From the NCBI GenBank assembly GCA_030549775.1, contig CM060171.1, positions 146,278,859-146,342,858 on the forward strand: DNA of 64,000 nt. Direction: 5' to 3'. The notes beneath the pieces were generated by a model, which was given only the letters and a program-made list of their open reading frames with translations, did no database searches and had not been told where the DNA came from. The translations under genes were made by a program, and so were the position numbers. Positions within the stretch are counted from its first letter, which is position 1; every line of letters begins with the position of its first letter. This document shows, in pieces, positions 47,215 through 58,660 of this stretch. Source of the DNA: Tamarix chinensis (taxonomy: Eukaryota > Streptophyta > Magnoliopsida > Caryophyllales > Tamaricaceae).

Positions 47215-48400
47215 AAACAAACACACCCCATATATAAGATTAGAAACCATTACAACATAAATCAAAATTTATATGAATTGGAAAAATAATTTTTGAATTG
47301 CAAGAATAGCATGAAGATATAGGACAAGAATGAGGGAAAGAAAATTCAAATCGCTTAGGACTGCCCATGCATCCTTGTCATAAGCCCATGCAAGTGGAAA
47401 TTTGAAGTGATGAGAAGTGGTGGTGCGTGTGGTGGTGCTGGGGCAGGTTATGGTTTTGCTGGGGGTGTTAAGGTTAGATGTAGTGGGGTGATAAGAGAGA
47501 AAAGAAAGATGTGTGGATGATGGTATAGGCGATGTTGGTGCAGGTTTGCAGTGGTGTATAGGCTGTCCATGCGGTGGTGGAAGGAAAGGGGAGTGCAAGG
47601 GTGCAAGCTATGCAATGGTGGCACGGGTGATGGAAAAAAAATAGGGGAGTTGCAGGCAGTGCACAGTTGGTGAAGTGTTGTGCAATTGGTCACTTGTGGT
47701 TCAAATGGTGTATGGTGGTTACAATAGTGGTGGTGTTGGAGGGAGGAGAGATGGATACATAGGTGTTAGGGTTGAAATGAGGGAGACTAAAAAAAGAAGA
47801 GACGTGGGGTCACGAGTGTGCACATGTGTTTTTATGGAGAAAAGGGAAGTGCACGACCGTGTACAGAGGGCTTTAAGGAGGCACAAGTGTGTAAGTTTAG
47901 CACAGGAAGTTCGTGCGTTAAATTTAGTCTCGATCTAGCATTGTAATGATCGGCAGAGCCATTTAGGTTTGGCATGGTCTAGCCGTATGACATCTCAAGT
48001 CTCGACTTTTCTTTGAATTTCAACAGTAGGGTTGTGCACAGCCATACTGAGGCCGTGCAACCCTCTTTTCTTCATATTTTTTGCTCCTCTTCTTCAAATG
48101 GTGTCTCTGCATCCTATTTCATCCATTGAATAGCTTATAATTGCAATGAGGCCCGCAAAAATGTTGCAAAAAAAGGAAACAAAACCAAAGGGTGAGAGAA
48201 GAGAAATAACAAACACAAGAAACACACAAAAACATGGGTTACCTCCTATGGAGCGCTTGTTTAGAGTCTTTAGCTCGACTGTGATATTTTCAATTCGATG
48301 GCGGGTCAGGAAGGGTGAAGGTGCCCAACTTCTCGATCAAAGATCCTATGAAATATTGTTTCAATCTCTTCCCATTCAACTTAAGAATTCTCGTTGACTC
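47215..48400 (-). other. Athila 2 spacer between pol and second ORF
   Basis: No gene. Short proline/threonine- or glycine-rich ORFs (47269-47938) come from GGTGG/CCACC composition. A bulged hairpin at 48029-48063 is listed separately. Confidence 0.5.
48029..48063. other. Bulged hairpin in Athila 2 spacer
   Basis: GGGTTGTGCAC pairs with GTGCAACCC with a TG bulge. The words GTGCAC and GCCGTGC are the same as those repeated in the Athila 2 LTR. Confidence 0.55.
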
Positions 48401-49400
48401 ACTCCATGTTTCAATTGCCTCAAATAGATACACCGTGTTTACTTAGAACGGTCTCGACCATTTAGAATGTAGCTTACCTGGAAAGAAATTTAGACGGGAG
48501 TTAAATAGGAGTACTAGCTCTCCTTCTCTAAATTCTTTACGAAGAATATGTTTATCATGCCATCTCTTTGTTCGTTCTTTGTATATCTTGGCATTTTCAT
48601 AAGCATCTAACCACAACTCGTCAAGTTCATTGAGTTAAAAGTTTCCTCGGCTCTCCCGCTTCCCTCAAATCCAAATGCATACTCCTAATATCCTAATATG
48701 CCTTGTATTCCACCTTGATGGGCAAATGACATGACTTTTCATAAACCAATCAAAATGATGTTGTGCCTATAGGAGTCTTGTAAGATGTCCAATAAGCCTA
48801 AAGAACGTCATCTAACTTTAAGGACCAATCTTTTCTTGATCTGGACACTGTCTTCTCTAAGATTCCTTTTATCTCCCTATTTCTGATCTCCACTTGACCA
48901 CTCACTTGATGGTGATAAGGTGTATCCATGTTGTGAACCACACCATATTTCCTCAAGAGTGTGCTTAGAACCTTGTTGGCAAAGTGAGATCCTTCATCAC
49001 TCATCATAGCTCTCAAAACTCCAAATCAAGGGAAAATAACCTTTTGAAAAATCTTGACCACTACCTTCACATCATTGGTCAGAGATTCCAATACCTCTGT
49101 CCATTTCAATACATAATCCACTGCGAGTAAGATGTAGTTGTTGTTTTTTGACAATGGAAAGGGTCCCATAAAATCAATCCCCCACACATCAAATAACTCA
49201 ACTTCGAAGATGTTATTTAATGGCATCTCATTCTTTCTTGATATGTTTCCGGTTCTTTGATAGCGATCACATCCTAGCACATAACTCCTCACATCCTTGA
49301 AGAGCATAGGCCAATAAAATCCCGTGAAAAGCACCTTTGCATCTATCTTAGAGGTGATTGCATGACCCCCATATAATGATGAATGAAAATGGGTTTTGAC
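48400..49400 (-). pseudogene. Athila 2 integrase
   Basis: Two ORFs (49334-49026 and 49016-48798) separated by a single stop give the zinc-binding end (GCDRYQRTGN; CxxC mutated in its first C), GIDFMGPFPLS with the first core aspartate, MMSDEGSHF with the second and IRNREIKGILEKTV with the glutamate. YKTPIG follows near 48780. The catalytic triad is therefore intact in sequence, in contrast to Athila 1. Downstream text is shifted and full of stops. Confidence 0.75.
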
Positions 49401-49599
49401 ATCGACTACTTCGTCCTCAAGTATGCACCTTCTAAAGATCTCATCTGCACATCGCTTGTAATGGCAAGGATCATCCCAATAGGAGTGTTTGACGTCTAAA
49501 AGGAATTTCTTATGTTGTTGATAAGATAGGTCTCTCGGTAGTACCCTCCAACGATATAGTTTACAAAATATACAAACCGTGGGAATTGAAGGCTCTCAA

Positions 49600-50366
49600 T
49601 AGTGAATAGATTATCATTAGGAAATGAGTCATCAAAATGGGCTCTCATCTCATTCTTCTTCATTTATCTCTTGCCTAAGTCTAGAAAGGTAATCTGCCAC
49701 TATATTTTCAACACCATTCTTATTCTTTATCTCCAAATCGAACTCTTACAATTGAAGAATCCATCTAATCAACCTTGGTGTCGCATCCTTCTTGGCCAAG
49801 AGATGTCTAAGAGTTGTATGATCAATGAACACAATAACCTTTGATCCAACAAGATAAGACCTAAATTTATCCAAGGAAAACACCATGGCTAGGAGATCCT
49901 TCTTAGTTGTGGCATAATTCATCTAAGCATCATCCAAAGTTCTACTTGCATAGTATATGGCATATAGCTTCCTTTATTTTCTTTGCTCAAGTATAGCCCC
50001 AACAACATAATCAATGGCATCGCACATTACCTTGAAAAGAAGGCTCCAATCGGGGGGTCTCATTATTGGAGCAGTTGTCAAAGCTTCATTCAACCTGCTA
50101 AAAGCAGCTAAACAAGACCGATCAAATGCAAAAAGAACATCTTTGACAAGTAAATGGGTCAGGGGTTTAGAAATTTCAGATAAATCCTTAATGAATCGCT
50201 TATGAATTCCAGTGTGACCTAAAAAACTCCTAATTCCTTTAACATTGGTTTGGGGTGGCATTTTAGCAATGATATCAAATTTGGCCTTATCAACTTCAAT
50301 TCCATGGTTAGAGATTAAGTGACCTAAAACAATCCCTTCTTGTACCAAAAATGACATTTTTTCCAA
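49600..50366 (-). pseudogene. Athila 2 RT end, connection and RNase H
   Basis: An ORF of 130 codons (50366-49974) reads VQEGIVLGHLISNHGIEVDK, then IRSFLGHTGIHKRFIKDLS, then FKVMCDAIDYVVGAILEQRK (RNase H strand, CDAS changed to CDAI). After a stop, [19 protein letters not shown] text and DYLSRL at about 49670 complete the domain. The order and spacing are normal. Confidence 0.75.
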
Positions 50367-50379
50367 TTACGTAAAAGGT

Positions 50380-50999
50380 TCACTTCTTTACATCTATTCA
50401 ACACTTTAGCAAGATTATCTGAGCAGTCATCAACAGAAGTTCAATAGACTGAAAATTCATCCATAAACACCCCATGATATTTTAAATAAAATTAGAGAAT
50501 ATGGACATCATGCATCGTTGGGAAGTGGTTGGAACATTACACAAGCCAAATGGCATCCTTCTATAAGCAAAAGTGCCATATGGACATGTAAATGTCATTT
50601 TCTCTTGATCAATAGGGTGAATAGGGATTTGAAAGAATCATAAATACCCATCTAAAAAAAATGAGAGTGTCTAGCCAACCCCTCCAATATCTGATCGATA
50701 AATGGAAGAGGAAGTGATCTTTTCAGGTGGCTTTGTTTAACTTCCTATAATCAATGCACATACACCATCCGGTGACCGTTCTTCTTGGAATAAGTTCATT
50801 TTGCTTATTCCATATGACAGTCATGCATCCCTACTTAGATATCACCTGCACTGGGCTCACCCACTCGCTATCTAAGATAGGGTAAATGATCCCTACATTA
50901 AGTAACTTAAGTACCTCCTTTTTAATGACCTCTTTCATGTTTGGGTTCAATCTCCTTTGATGATCAATGGAGGATTTATGCTCTTCTTCTATAGGATTC
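50380..50999 (-). pseudogene. Athila 2 reverse transcriptase core
   Basis: Pieces on the minus strand: LPLPFIDQILEGLA near 50695, GVFMDEFSVY near 50460 and SVDDCSDNLAKVL. The active box FMDD reads FMDE. Several stops and shifts lie between. It is cut at 50999 by solo LTR C; the matching upstream part resumes at 55452. Confidence 0.7.
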
Positions 51000-52239
51000 T
51001 GTAATACCCCGTGTTTTTGAAATCCAAATTTATTAAGTTTAATGATTTTATTAGCGTAATTTGATGTAAATAATTAATTATTTTAATTTCGATTCGTTTT
51101 ATGGATTTATTGATGATTTTGACTTCATATTTGAATTTAATTAATTGTTGTCGTTGCGGACCATTCTAGATAAATTCGCTTACGAAAATGATTTTTTATA
51201 TTCATATGATTTCGATTTTTCGGTTAAAAATATATATTCCCGTTCTTTCTTGTATTTTTATTTTTAATATTTTAGATTTGTTTTCAATTATAATTTTATC
51301 GTGTGATTATGCCTTTATTTTGGAGTTATATTTTGTTAATGAAATATATTATTTAAGTTATAGAATTTTTGTTTAAATAGTTAAATTTATTTTAATGATT
51401 TTATCCATAGAAAATATTTCCGAATTTGAATTTATTCGTTTCGGAAATCGTTAAGATTTCTGGGAAGCTTTAAATTAAAAAGATTTTCAGAGCTTATTTA
51501 TGAATTTCTATCCAAAACTAGTTTTCTTCTGTTTTACGCTTTTTAGTTTGCAAAAAATCGATTTTGAAAATTATTTAAATTAGTCTCAATTTATTAGAAT
51601 TTGACTTAAATATTTTATTATATGTTTTTAAATATTATTCTGGGGTCTTATAATTTATTTTCGTAAACAATATAGATATTTGCGTTCGTTGGTAAATTCC
51701 ACCGAAAATGTTTATGAAATTATTTATATAGATTTTTATCGATCTCAAACTTTCGGAACCTTACCAAATAATTTTTGTTTAATTAATTTTAGATAAAATA
51801 TTCCAATAATAATTCTTAAACATTTAGTATTTTATTTTATATATGTACTTGTATTTTTTTTTATAAAAAAAAAAACGCAACCCCCGACCGGTGCCCCTCC
51901 CTTTACTTTTTCTTTTTCTCTTCTTCTCTTCCTTTTGTCTTCTCTTTCCCTTTCACTGCTCCCAACCTCTGCTACCCCAACTCTTGATCCCTGTTCGCAA
52001 GCCCCAGCCTCCCAGCCACCTCCTTCTCCGCCAGTCACCGCAGCCGGAGCTACAACCATGAGCAGCTACAGCAAACAACCGCGCAGCAGCAGCAGCGAAC
52101 TGCAGCAAGGGCAGCGCCGAGCTGTGGATTTCGAGCCACCGTCTGGCTCCGATGAGCCTCGCTGACCACCAACGAGCTATCCTCGGCCTCAGACGAAGCT
52201 TCTCTAGGCCTTCCCTTGCTCCGATTGGTTGATTTTCGT

Positions 52240-53700
52240 TTAGTATAAATTGCTAAAAAAACCTAATATGGATTTGATTAATTGAGCATGATTTAGCTTG
52301 TGATAAGCTAAACTAATTGTTTGATTATGTATATATGTGCTGTGAGATTGATTTGGATAAGTTAATTGTATGGTTTACGTTGGAATTCTGGAAAATTGAA
52401 TTTTTGGCCGGGTTATGCCGAATTTTTTGGATTCGTCCGATTTAGCTATTTTGGGTAAATTGATTATACAATATGTTTTAAAATGTATCTAATTTCATGT
52501 TGGAACTGTCAATTTGATAAATTTATGCAGAATTTATCGAAATTTGATTTCTAGGTCAAAATTCGTGTGTGATAAAATTGGGTCGCATAATTGAGTCGTT
52601 TCACTCAATTGATTTTACAATATCGTTTGAAATATATTTAATTTCATATCAGAAGTGTTGATTTGGGAAAATTGTGTGTAATTAATTGGAATTGGATTTT
52701 TAGGTCAAAACTCTTGCGGTACTAAATTGGATTGTGTAATCGGGTTGTTTTATTCAATTGACTCTATAATTTATATTAGAATATATTTAATTACATTTTT
52801 GAACTATCAATTTATATATTTTAGCAATAATTAATCGGATTTGTATTCTGGGCTCAAAAACCCTAATTGTGCTAAATTGGGTACTTCTTTTATTGGTTTT
52901 GATCAATTGATTATTCGATATGTTATAAAATGTGTTTAATTTTATTTATAAACATTCAATTTGATTAAATTTATAGAATTTTATCGAATTGTATTTTCGA
53001 GCCTAAAACCCTAAATTTTAAGTGAAATTATGAAATTAGTCATTTGTATTGTTGCTTTTTTCTAAAATTTAATTTATAGAAATAGTTGAAAAGGTATTAA
53101 ATGCATTCTAATACCTTTAATTTGAATTAATTGATTTGAATTATCTAAGCTTGTGTTGTGGGCTTTAAAACCCTAATTTTGAAAATGGATAGTCTTAAAT
53201 TGGCTACTAGGAAGATTATTTTCTTGAAATTAATTATATATATTTATCTAAAATTAGTTTAATTGTGTTTTAAAACTATCAATTTGAGGTAATCGAAGTG
53301 ATTTGGTCGATTCGTAGTTTAGGCATTAAAAACCCTAATCTTCGGGGAATGGTTTTATAAAATCGATTTTTGCTATGCGTCTTTTATCTAATTGATTTCT
53401 GTCCTTGGGTTTTAAATCATTTAAATTATGTTTTAATCTAATTGGTTTGGATTTGGTTCTATGCAAATGGTCAATTTACCTATTTAGGTGTAAAACCTAA
53501 TGAATAAGTCATTTTCGATAAATTAACTTATAATCGATTATTCTTTCTCGGGCTTTCCAAATTAATTTGAAATGTCCCAAGTGATATGTGTATTAATTCG
53601 TTTTGATTTATTTTTAACCTTAAATCTTAATAGAGCTATGCTATTGAGTCCTAGGTTTTGGACACGTTTTCCAAGAAAAATTATTTGTGTCTCTTTGTAT
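52240..53700 (+). repeat. Diverged internal repeats of LTR C
   Basis: Successive blocks of about 170 bp share the pattern TTTCATGTTGGAACTGTCAATT, then GAATTTATCGAATT, then GGTCAAAAACCCTAATT, then a word for GGGT plus CAATTGATT. At least five worn copies are visible (near 52490, 52650, 52790, 52960 and 53270). Confidence 0.55.
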
Positions 53701-54183
53701 CGATTTAATTATAATAATTAAATTATTGATCGATAGGATAGTTTCTAACTTAGTTTTTGATTTCTATCGGCGATCTAGGAAAGCTTTATTGTGGATCCTC
53801 AAGCTAGTGATCTCTCTATCCCTCTTATCTCGCTTAGCTAGCTTCGGATTCAGGTAAGTCTCTACTTATCTCCACTTATGGGTGTTTCGTAAGGGCGTAA
53901 CTAAGGCCGCCTGTGTGTTACATGTTTTACTTGCCTTGGATGTCTTGTACGATTTATATGTTGTGTCCTATATGTTATTTTTTTTATTGTGTAGCGCAGC
54001 TTGGAACCGAGGTATGTTCTCGTGCTCTTGTCTGGTATGTGCTAATATGGGTATGCTGCAAGTTATGATGGATGTCGTGTGGCCTTTTAGGACATGCATG
54101 TTAAGGGTAAAATTCTTTCGAATAAGACGCGTTAAGACACTAATCACTTAAAGAGGAAGATGTTGAGTCGGACCCAGACCGGT

Positions 54184-54502
54184 CCACCAGTGAATAATAG
54201 TGGCAGGGTATGTTACCCCCGCGACCGATCCACCTACTATAATAGTGGTAGGGCATGTGCCCTCGTGACCGTTCCACCGGCTATAATAGTGGGGGATTCC
54301 ATGCTCAACAAACCAAACGTAATAACGATAAGACATGGGAAAGACACAAAGTAATTACAGTGAAACATCATGTGAGTTGGGGCCAGACCGATCCACTAGC
54401 AAATAATAGTGGTAGGGTATACTACCCTCGTGACCGGTCCACTGGCAAAAATAGTGGCAAGGCATGGCCCTCGTGACCGTTCCACTGGCTATAATAGTGG
54501 GG
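54184..54502 (+). repeat. Six-hairpin CCAC/GTGG array of LTR C
   Basis: Motifs CCAC-n11/12-GTGG begin near 54184, 54230, 54275, 54393, 54439 and 54483. They fall into two units of three, about 209 bp apart, joined by text containing GACCGATCC and CCCTCGTGACCG. The core TCCACyGGCTATAATAGTGGG is homologous to the array of LTR B. Confidence 0.85.
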
Positions 54503-54896
54503 TTCCCGCACTCATATGAATTGATAAAGACTATGATGTGAATCGACTATATTTACCAGAGATCTAAAGAATGAGTCAACTCGGACCATAGTCGGCCTTC
54601 ATTATCTATATTACTACATGCTTCTTATGTGATTGTGACCATGTAATGAGTTGTCAATAATATGAATTATTCCTACCTCAGGTGCATGAGCCACTTTATA
54701 TTTTGGTCATACCACACTTATATGTTTAAATAAGACATTACATATGTTTCACATGTTATTATATGTGTATGGTAGGACTTATGATGTGGGGTATTGAGTA
54801 TGCATAATAATCTATCAACATAATGCACCATGATTCAATATGCACTTGATGTTATAGTTTACGTCTCTCCCATAAGATAGGGTAGTGGGATTTACT

Positions 54897-54915
54897 CAGT
54901 ATCGGACCCGTACTG
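54897..54915 (+). other. Conserved hairpin, copy in LTR C
   Basis: CAGTA and TACTG with a 9-base loop, in the context TTACTCAGTA and TACTGAT. Confidence 0.65.
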
Positions 54916-55456
54916 ATACTACCTTGGTTGAATGGGTCCTGTGATGATCCACTCATGGTGGGGAGCAGACCTCTTATGCAGGTTTGAGATCGAATATTGT
55001 ATTTGGGTGGAAGGCTCAGTTTGAGAGAGTAGGGAATTCGAAATTTGATCTATCGGGTTTTATCTTGGTTAAATGTATTCATCTTTGGAAGTTACAAGTG
55101 TTGTATTTAAAATTTCAAGGGTATTGTAATTGAATTTCAATTTCTCGGACTCTCATAAGCTTTTAAAATTTGGATTTATTTCACAGACTCCGCTGATTCA
55201 TTCAGTGATGATTTTATTTAGTGAATTTATTCACTTGCCATCTGCCTGTGGATATCTCCTTGTGGGAGTTTATCTTCACGACATAGATGTTTGAAATTTT
55301 GTTTGACAGGTTTTAGCCTTACATCTAGCATGAGATAGATGGTGGACATTTATCTTGTGTTAGATGTGGCGGTAACATTCCCCAAATTCTATCCTAGCTT
55401 ACGCTTTATTCTTTTAAAAAAAAATCAGGAGTAAATTTTGGGGGTGTTACAGATTC

Positions 55457-55800
55457 AATGCATGCAAAAAAAAAAAGACTAATACCTTTGATGTCATAAA
55501 TGGAACCTATGGCATCTTTATGCAACCTAAGGACTTCAAGTAATTTTTCAATTTCTTATTGACTCAAGTTAGCATTCACAATAACAGAGTATTCACCATT
55601 GGAGTTTAAGAATTCATACCTGAGTGAAGAAGGGAGGGGTTTTGTCTCTACCTTAGGTGAAACATTTTCTTTACATATCGGGTCATACAATTCCCTCTCA
55701 ATTTTAGCCACCAATCCAGGTTCTTTTGCATAGATAGGGTTTTCTTCAAGCGGTAGCATAGGCATCCACCTCCTTGTCACCATCATCAAGCACTATATTT
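55457..55800 (-). pseudogene. Athila 2 pol segment before RT
   Basis: An ORF of 77 codons (55789-55556) reads ETKPLPSSLRYEFLNSNGEY and VIVNANLSQ, the linker that precedes Athila RT (family: KPLPxHLKYAFLG). After a stop it continues EIEKLLEVLRLHKDAIG and DIKGIS up to the LTR C insertion. Confidence 0.7.
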
Positions 55801-56440
55801 TTCATTCAGCATTTCTCTAGTGGATCACTTGAGATAAAGTTAGCAAAGTCTTATTAGATCATCATGTCCATCGTATCAATCGTGCAACAAGTGTCATCAA
55901 TTAATGGAAAATTCACTACAGAGGGTAAATCAAAATCCACTTTCTCGTCCCCAATATTGAGAGAGAGTTTTCCATTTTTCACATTGATTACCACTCCTGC
56001 AGTAGCCAAGAAAGGTCTTTATAATATGATAGGGATTTGTGCATCCTCCTTAATTTTAAGAATAACAAAATCAATCAGAACATAGAACTTACTGACCTGG
56101 ATGGGCACATCTTCTAATATACTTACCGGATGTTTTATCAACCGATCTGCTAATTGGAGGTAAATGGTGGTGGGTTTCAAATCTCTCATCAGTAATTTCT
56201 TACAAACAGAAAGAGGCATTAGACTAACACTAGCCCCAATATCACAAAGAGCACTGTTAATAGATATATCACCAATAGTAATAGAAAACGATTCGGGGTC
56301 TTTAAGCTTAGGTGGAAGCTTACTTTGGATAATGTCACTACATTCCTGTGTTAATGTTGTGGTCTCATATTCCTCTAACCGTCTCTTATTAGAAAAATAT
56401 CCTTTAGAAAGTTAGCGTAGGCAGGCAATTGAGATATGGC
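55800..56440 (-). pseudogene. Athila 2 protease
   Basis: The minus strand has ALCDIGASVSLMPLSV near 56260-56215 (retropepsin D-x-G-A-S, aspartate and glycine kept), then LKPTTIYLQLADRLIKHPVS, then VPIQVSKFYVLIDFVIL and PFLATAG. The frame has breaks but the domain is complete in sequence. In this lineage the enzyme releases mature proteins from Gag-Pol. Confidence 0.75.
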
Positions 56441-57340
56441 TTCCAAAAATGGAATGTTAATATGTAATTTTGTTTAAATCTCAACAAACCTCACAAATTA
56501 TTTCTCTAACCTTACGTTAGATTATCTTTAAGGGAAAGGTAGTGGAGGTTTTTATGGTGGTAGAGGGACATATTTCTCATCCCCTTACTAAGGTGGTTTC
56601 TTTCTCAATGTTCACAGCCTCACCATTCTTTCCCTTCGCAGCCTTGACTCTTCCACCCTCATCTTCAACTTCTTTCCTAAAAAAATGGGCCTTCTAACTC
56701 CCTTCCACTTCTAAGCGCTATGACATTGACGGATCCCTTAGGATTGGTCTCCCGTTACCCTGGAAGCATTCCAGAGGGCCTAGAAGAAGATCATGATTGT
56801 TAGGTCATTTGGATAGTTTGTGTTTTCAAACATCTTGTTATGGGTGGCTAGGGACTCAACCTTAGAATTTATGTTCTTGATTGAGTTCCTCAAATCCTCG
56901 ATTTGTTTGTTCTGAGAGGCTATGAAGTTCTCCATCATTAACTCAAGATTCAACTTCGGAGGGTTAGGAAATGGTGGCCTAAGGTTTTGAAAACCTGGAG
57001 GCCTAAAGTTTGATTGAGGAGTGGGATTCAGTGGTAGGTTCTTGTAGGATAAATTTGGATGATTCTGTCATCCCAAATTGTAGGTGGGAGCAAACGAGTC
57101 TCCCTTTTGGTTAAAATTGTTCACATAATTGACTTGGTCTACGAGGATTGTGTCAGGGGTGGAGGGGCAACAGATTGACATTTAAAAGATGAGTGCTTTG
57201 TAATACGATAAGTCTCACAAACAACAAAAGAAGATGTCAACGCATTAACACTTAATTTATCAAAATTTTGAAATAATGCATCAACACTCGAAGAAATATG
57301 ATCCAAAGCATCAAAAAGTACCTAATTCTTGTTATAAGAG
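56440..57340 (-). pseudogene. Athila 2 gag end
   Basis: The minus-strand reading gives a cysteine-histidine box (VCETYRITKHSSFKCQ near 57220-57180, a worn zinc knuckle), then a NYVNNFNQKGD and NHPNLSYKN region typical of Athila Gag, then FRPPGFQNLRPPFPNPPK and a helix LMMENFIASQNKQIEDLR. It breaks off at 57340 at LTR E. Stops are present. Confidence 0.68.
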
Positions 57341-58309
57341 TGCTCACTCAACCATTGGTAACTCCTCCTCACACAACCCAGATCATTTTAACACTACACA
57401 CATCACAAACCATAGATTCCACCATCATCATCACACTTTACTCACCAAGTACACATGTGACCACGAAGCCCTAAGTAGCCACACCAACCCTAGCTGGTTA
57501 CACTAAATCCTAGCTTGGTCTCCCATGTACCCTTATATTTTTCCACATACTAATTTTCCTCCGAAGTGATTAAATACCCAAACAACACTCCCATTACCTT
57601 TCTCACACCCCAAATCAAATTTTCATACGTAAACTTCACCCACATATAGACTTTACGCATCCCATGCAACCCTTCAAACTTTTTCATGCAAACCCTAAAA
57701 CTCCCACATGAAGCCCTAGATTCACCCATGAAAACCCTAGATTCTTCTCTACATACTTAGATTCTCCCATGAAAAACCCTAGATTCTTCCATTTATGGTC
57801 ATGCAACATTTAGGTCAACTCTACATCATTTCACTCCATATCATCACATCACATGACCTAGCATGCATGCCCTAAGGGGTCACATTATAATCACAACTCA
57901 TACATGTTATACGCTTTCCATAAAGTAGCACATGAACATACCTCAACTCCAAGCCACACTACACATAAAATAGATATAAAAATACACGTAAGATATATCA
58001 CATAAAATGGCATATGACATAAAAAACACATTACATATATAAGGCCTTAGCTACACTCTTACCTAATATGACACTGGTCTTGGAGCACGCTCCTATTCTT
58101 CCTTAGGATTTTGACTGGTCTCTCCGATAAGAGGAAAAAAATAAAAATTAGATTCCCTCCTACCAAAAATACCATTATTTCCTTATTTATGCTAAGATTA
58201 GGGTTTTAGATAAAATAATAATATAATAATAATAACACTAACTACATACCAATTTTGCTAAAGATAAAAGTAATAATGGTAATATTGTAAAAGATGATAA
58301 TATAAGGTT

Positions 58310-58323
58310 TGAAGGTTTTACCC

Positions 58324-58367
<44 letters not shown>

Positions 58368-58448
58368 TAATTTGAAATAAATGGTGAAATAAGGGCTTTG
58401 ACCCTTCACCTAAATTAATACTAATATTCATACTACTAATGTTAATAA

Positions 58449-58482
<34 letters not shown>

Positions 58483-58660
58483 GTATAAATCGAAAATAAT
58501 GTAAAGTAGGGCTTCGACCCTACTTTGAAATAATAATAACACTAATAATAATAATAGTAATAGTAATAATAGTAACAACACATAATAATAATAATGATGA
58601 TGATGATGATAAATATAATCAAACTAAAAATAGAACAGGGTTTCGGCCCTCAATAACAAT
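58310..58660. repeat. AAT microsatellites alternating with AGGG/CCCT hairpins
   Basis: AAT runs (58323-58365, 58446-58482 and shorter ones to 58590) alternate with TTTTACCCT (58316), AAGGGCTTTGACCCTT (58392), AAAGTAGGGCTTCGACCCTA plus CTTT (58502-58525) and AGGGTTTCGGCCCT (58637). The third has a perfect 9-bp stem. Leucine- and tyrosine-run ORFs here are products of the microsatellite. Confidence 0.8.

Larger units (their letters stand above)
51000..55451 (+). mobile_element. Solo LTR C (gypsy-type), inserted in Athila 2 pol
   Basis: The 4452-bp segment starts TGTAATACCCC and ends GGGGTGTTACA, with perfect flanking GATTC (50995-50999 and 55452-55456). It splits the pol gene of Athila 2. There is no internal element sequence. 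It contains a C/T-rich stretch (51890-52200), a long AT-rich part with repeated AACCCTAATTT and TTGATTTGG words (52240-53760), the hairpin array and the conserved hairpin. Short ORFs inside have no family resemblance. Confidence 0.88.
42839..57340 (-). mobile_element. Athila-type gypsy retrotransposon 2, decayed, minus strand
   Basis: From right to left: gag, protease, RT (split by solo LTR C), RNase H, integrase, spacer, second ORF, polypurine tract and 3' LTR. The 5' LTR and gag start are missing at 57340, where LTR E begins. It is better preserved than Athila 1: protease DIGAS and all three integrase acidic residues can be read, although stops and shifts are common. It sits inside LTR D. 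GATGG (42834-42838) precedes the LTR, but the matching right-hand duplication is lost. Confidence 0.8.

Noticed and set aside
52031..52165. GC-rich patch with CAGCAG runs, possible CpG-rich gene start
   Set aside because: It lies inside solo LTR C at the place of the pyrimidine tract and promoter. The downstream DNA is AT-rich with no exons.
53882..54151. 89-codon ORF with hydrophobic stretch in LTR C
   Set aside because: No homologous ORF at this position in LTR B and no recognised family. It overlaps repeats.
54148..54476. Three overlapping ORFs of 62-73 codons with repeated sequence
   Set aside because: Shadow translations of the CCAC/GTGG hairpin array.
54184..54502. CRISPR-like regular repeats
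   Set aside because: Repeats and spacers both belong to one diverged tandem unit, the genome is plant, and no cas genes are present. It is an LTR tandem array.
58318..58581. ORF of poly-leucine and poly-tyrosine
   Set aside because: Translation of AAT microsatellites.
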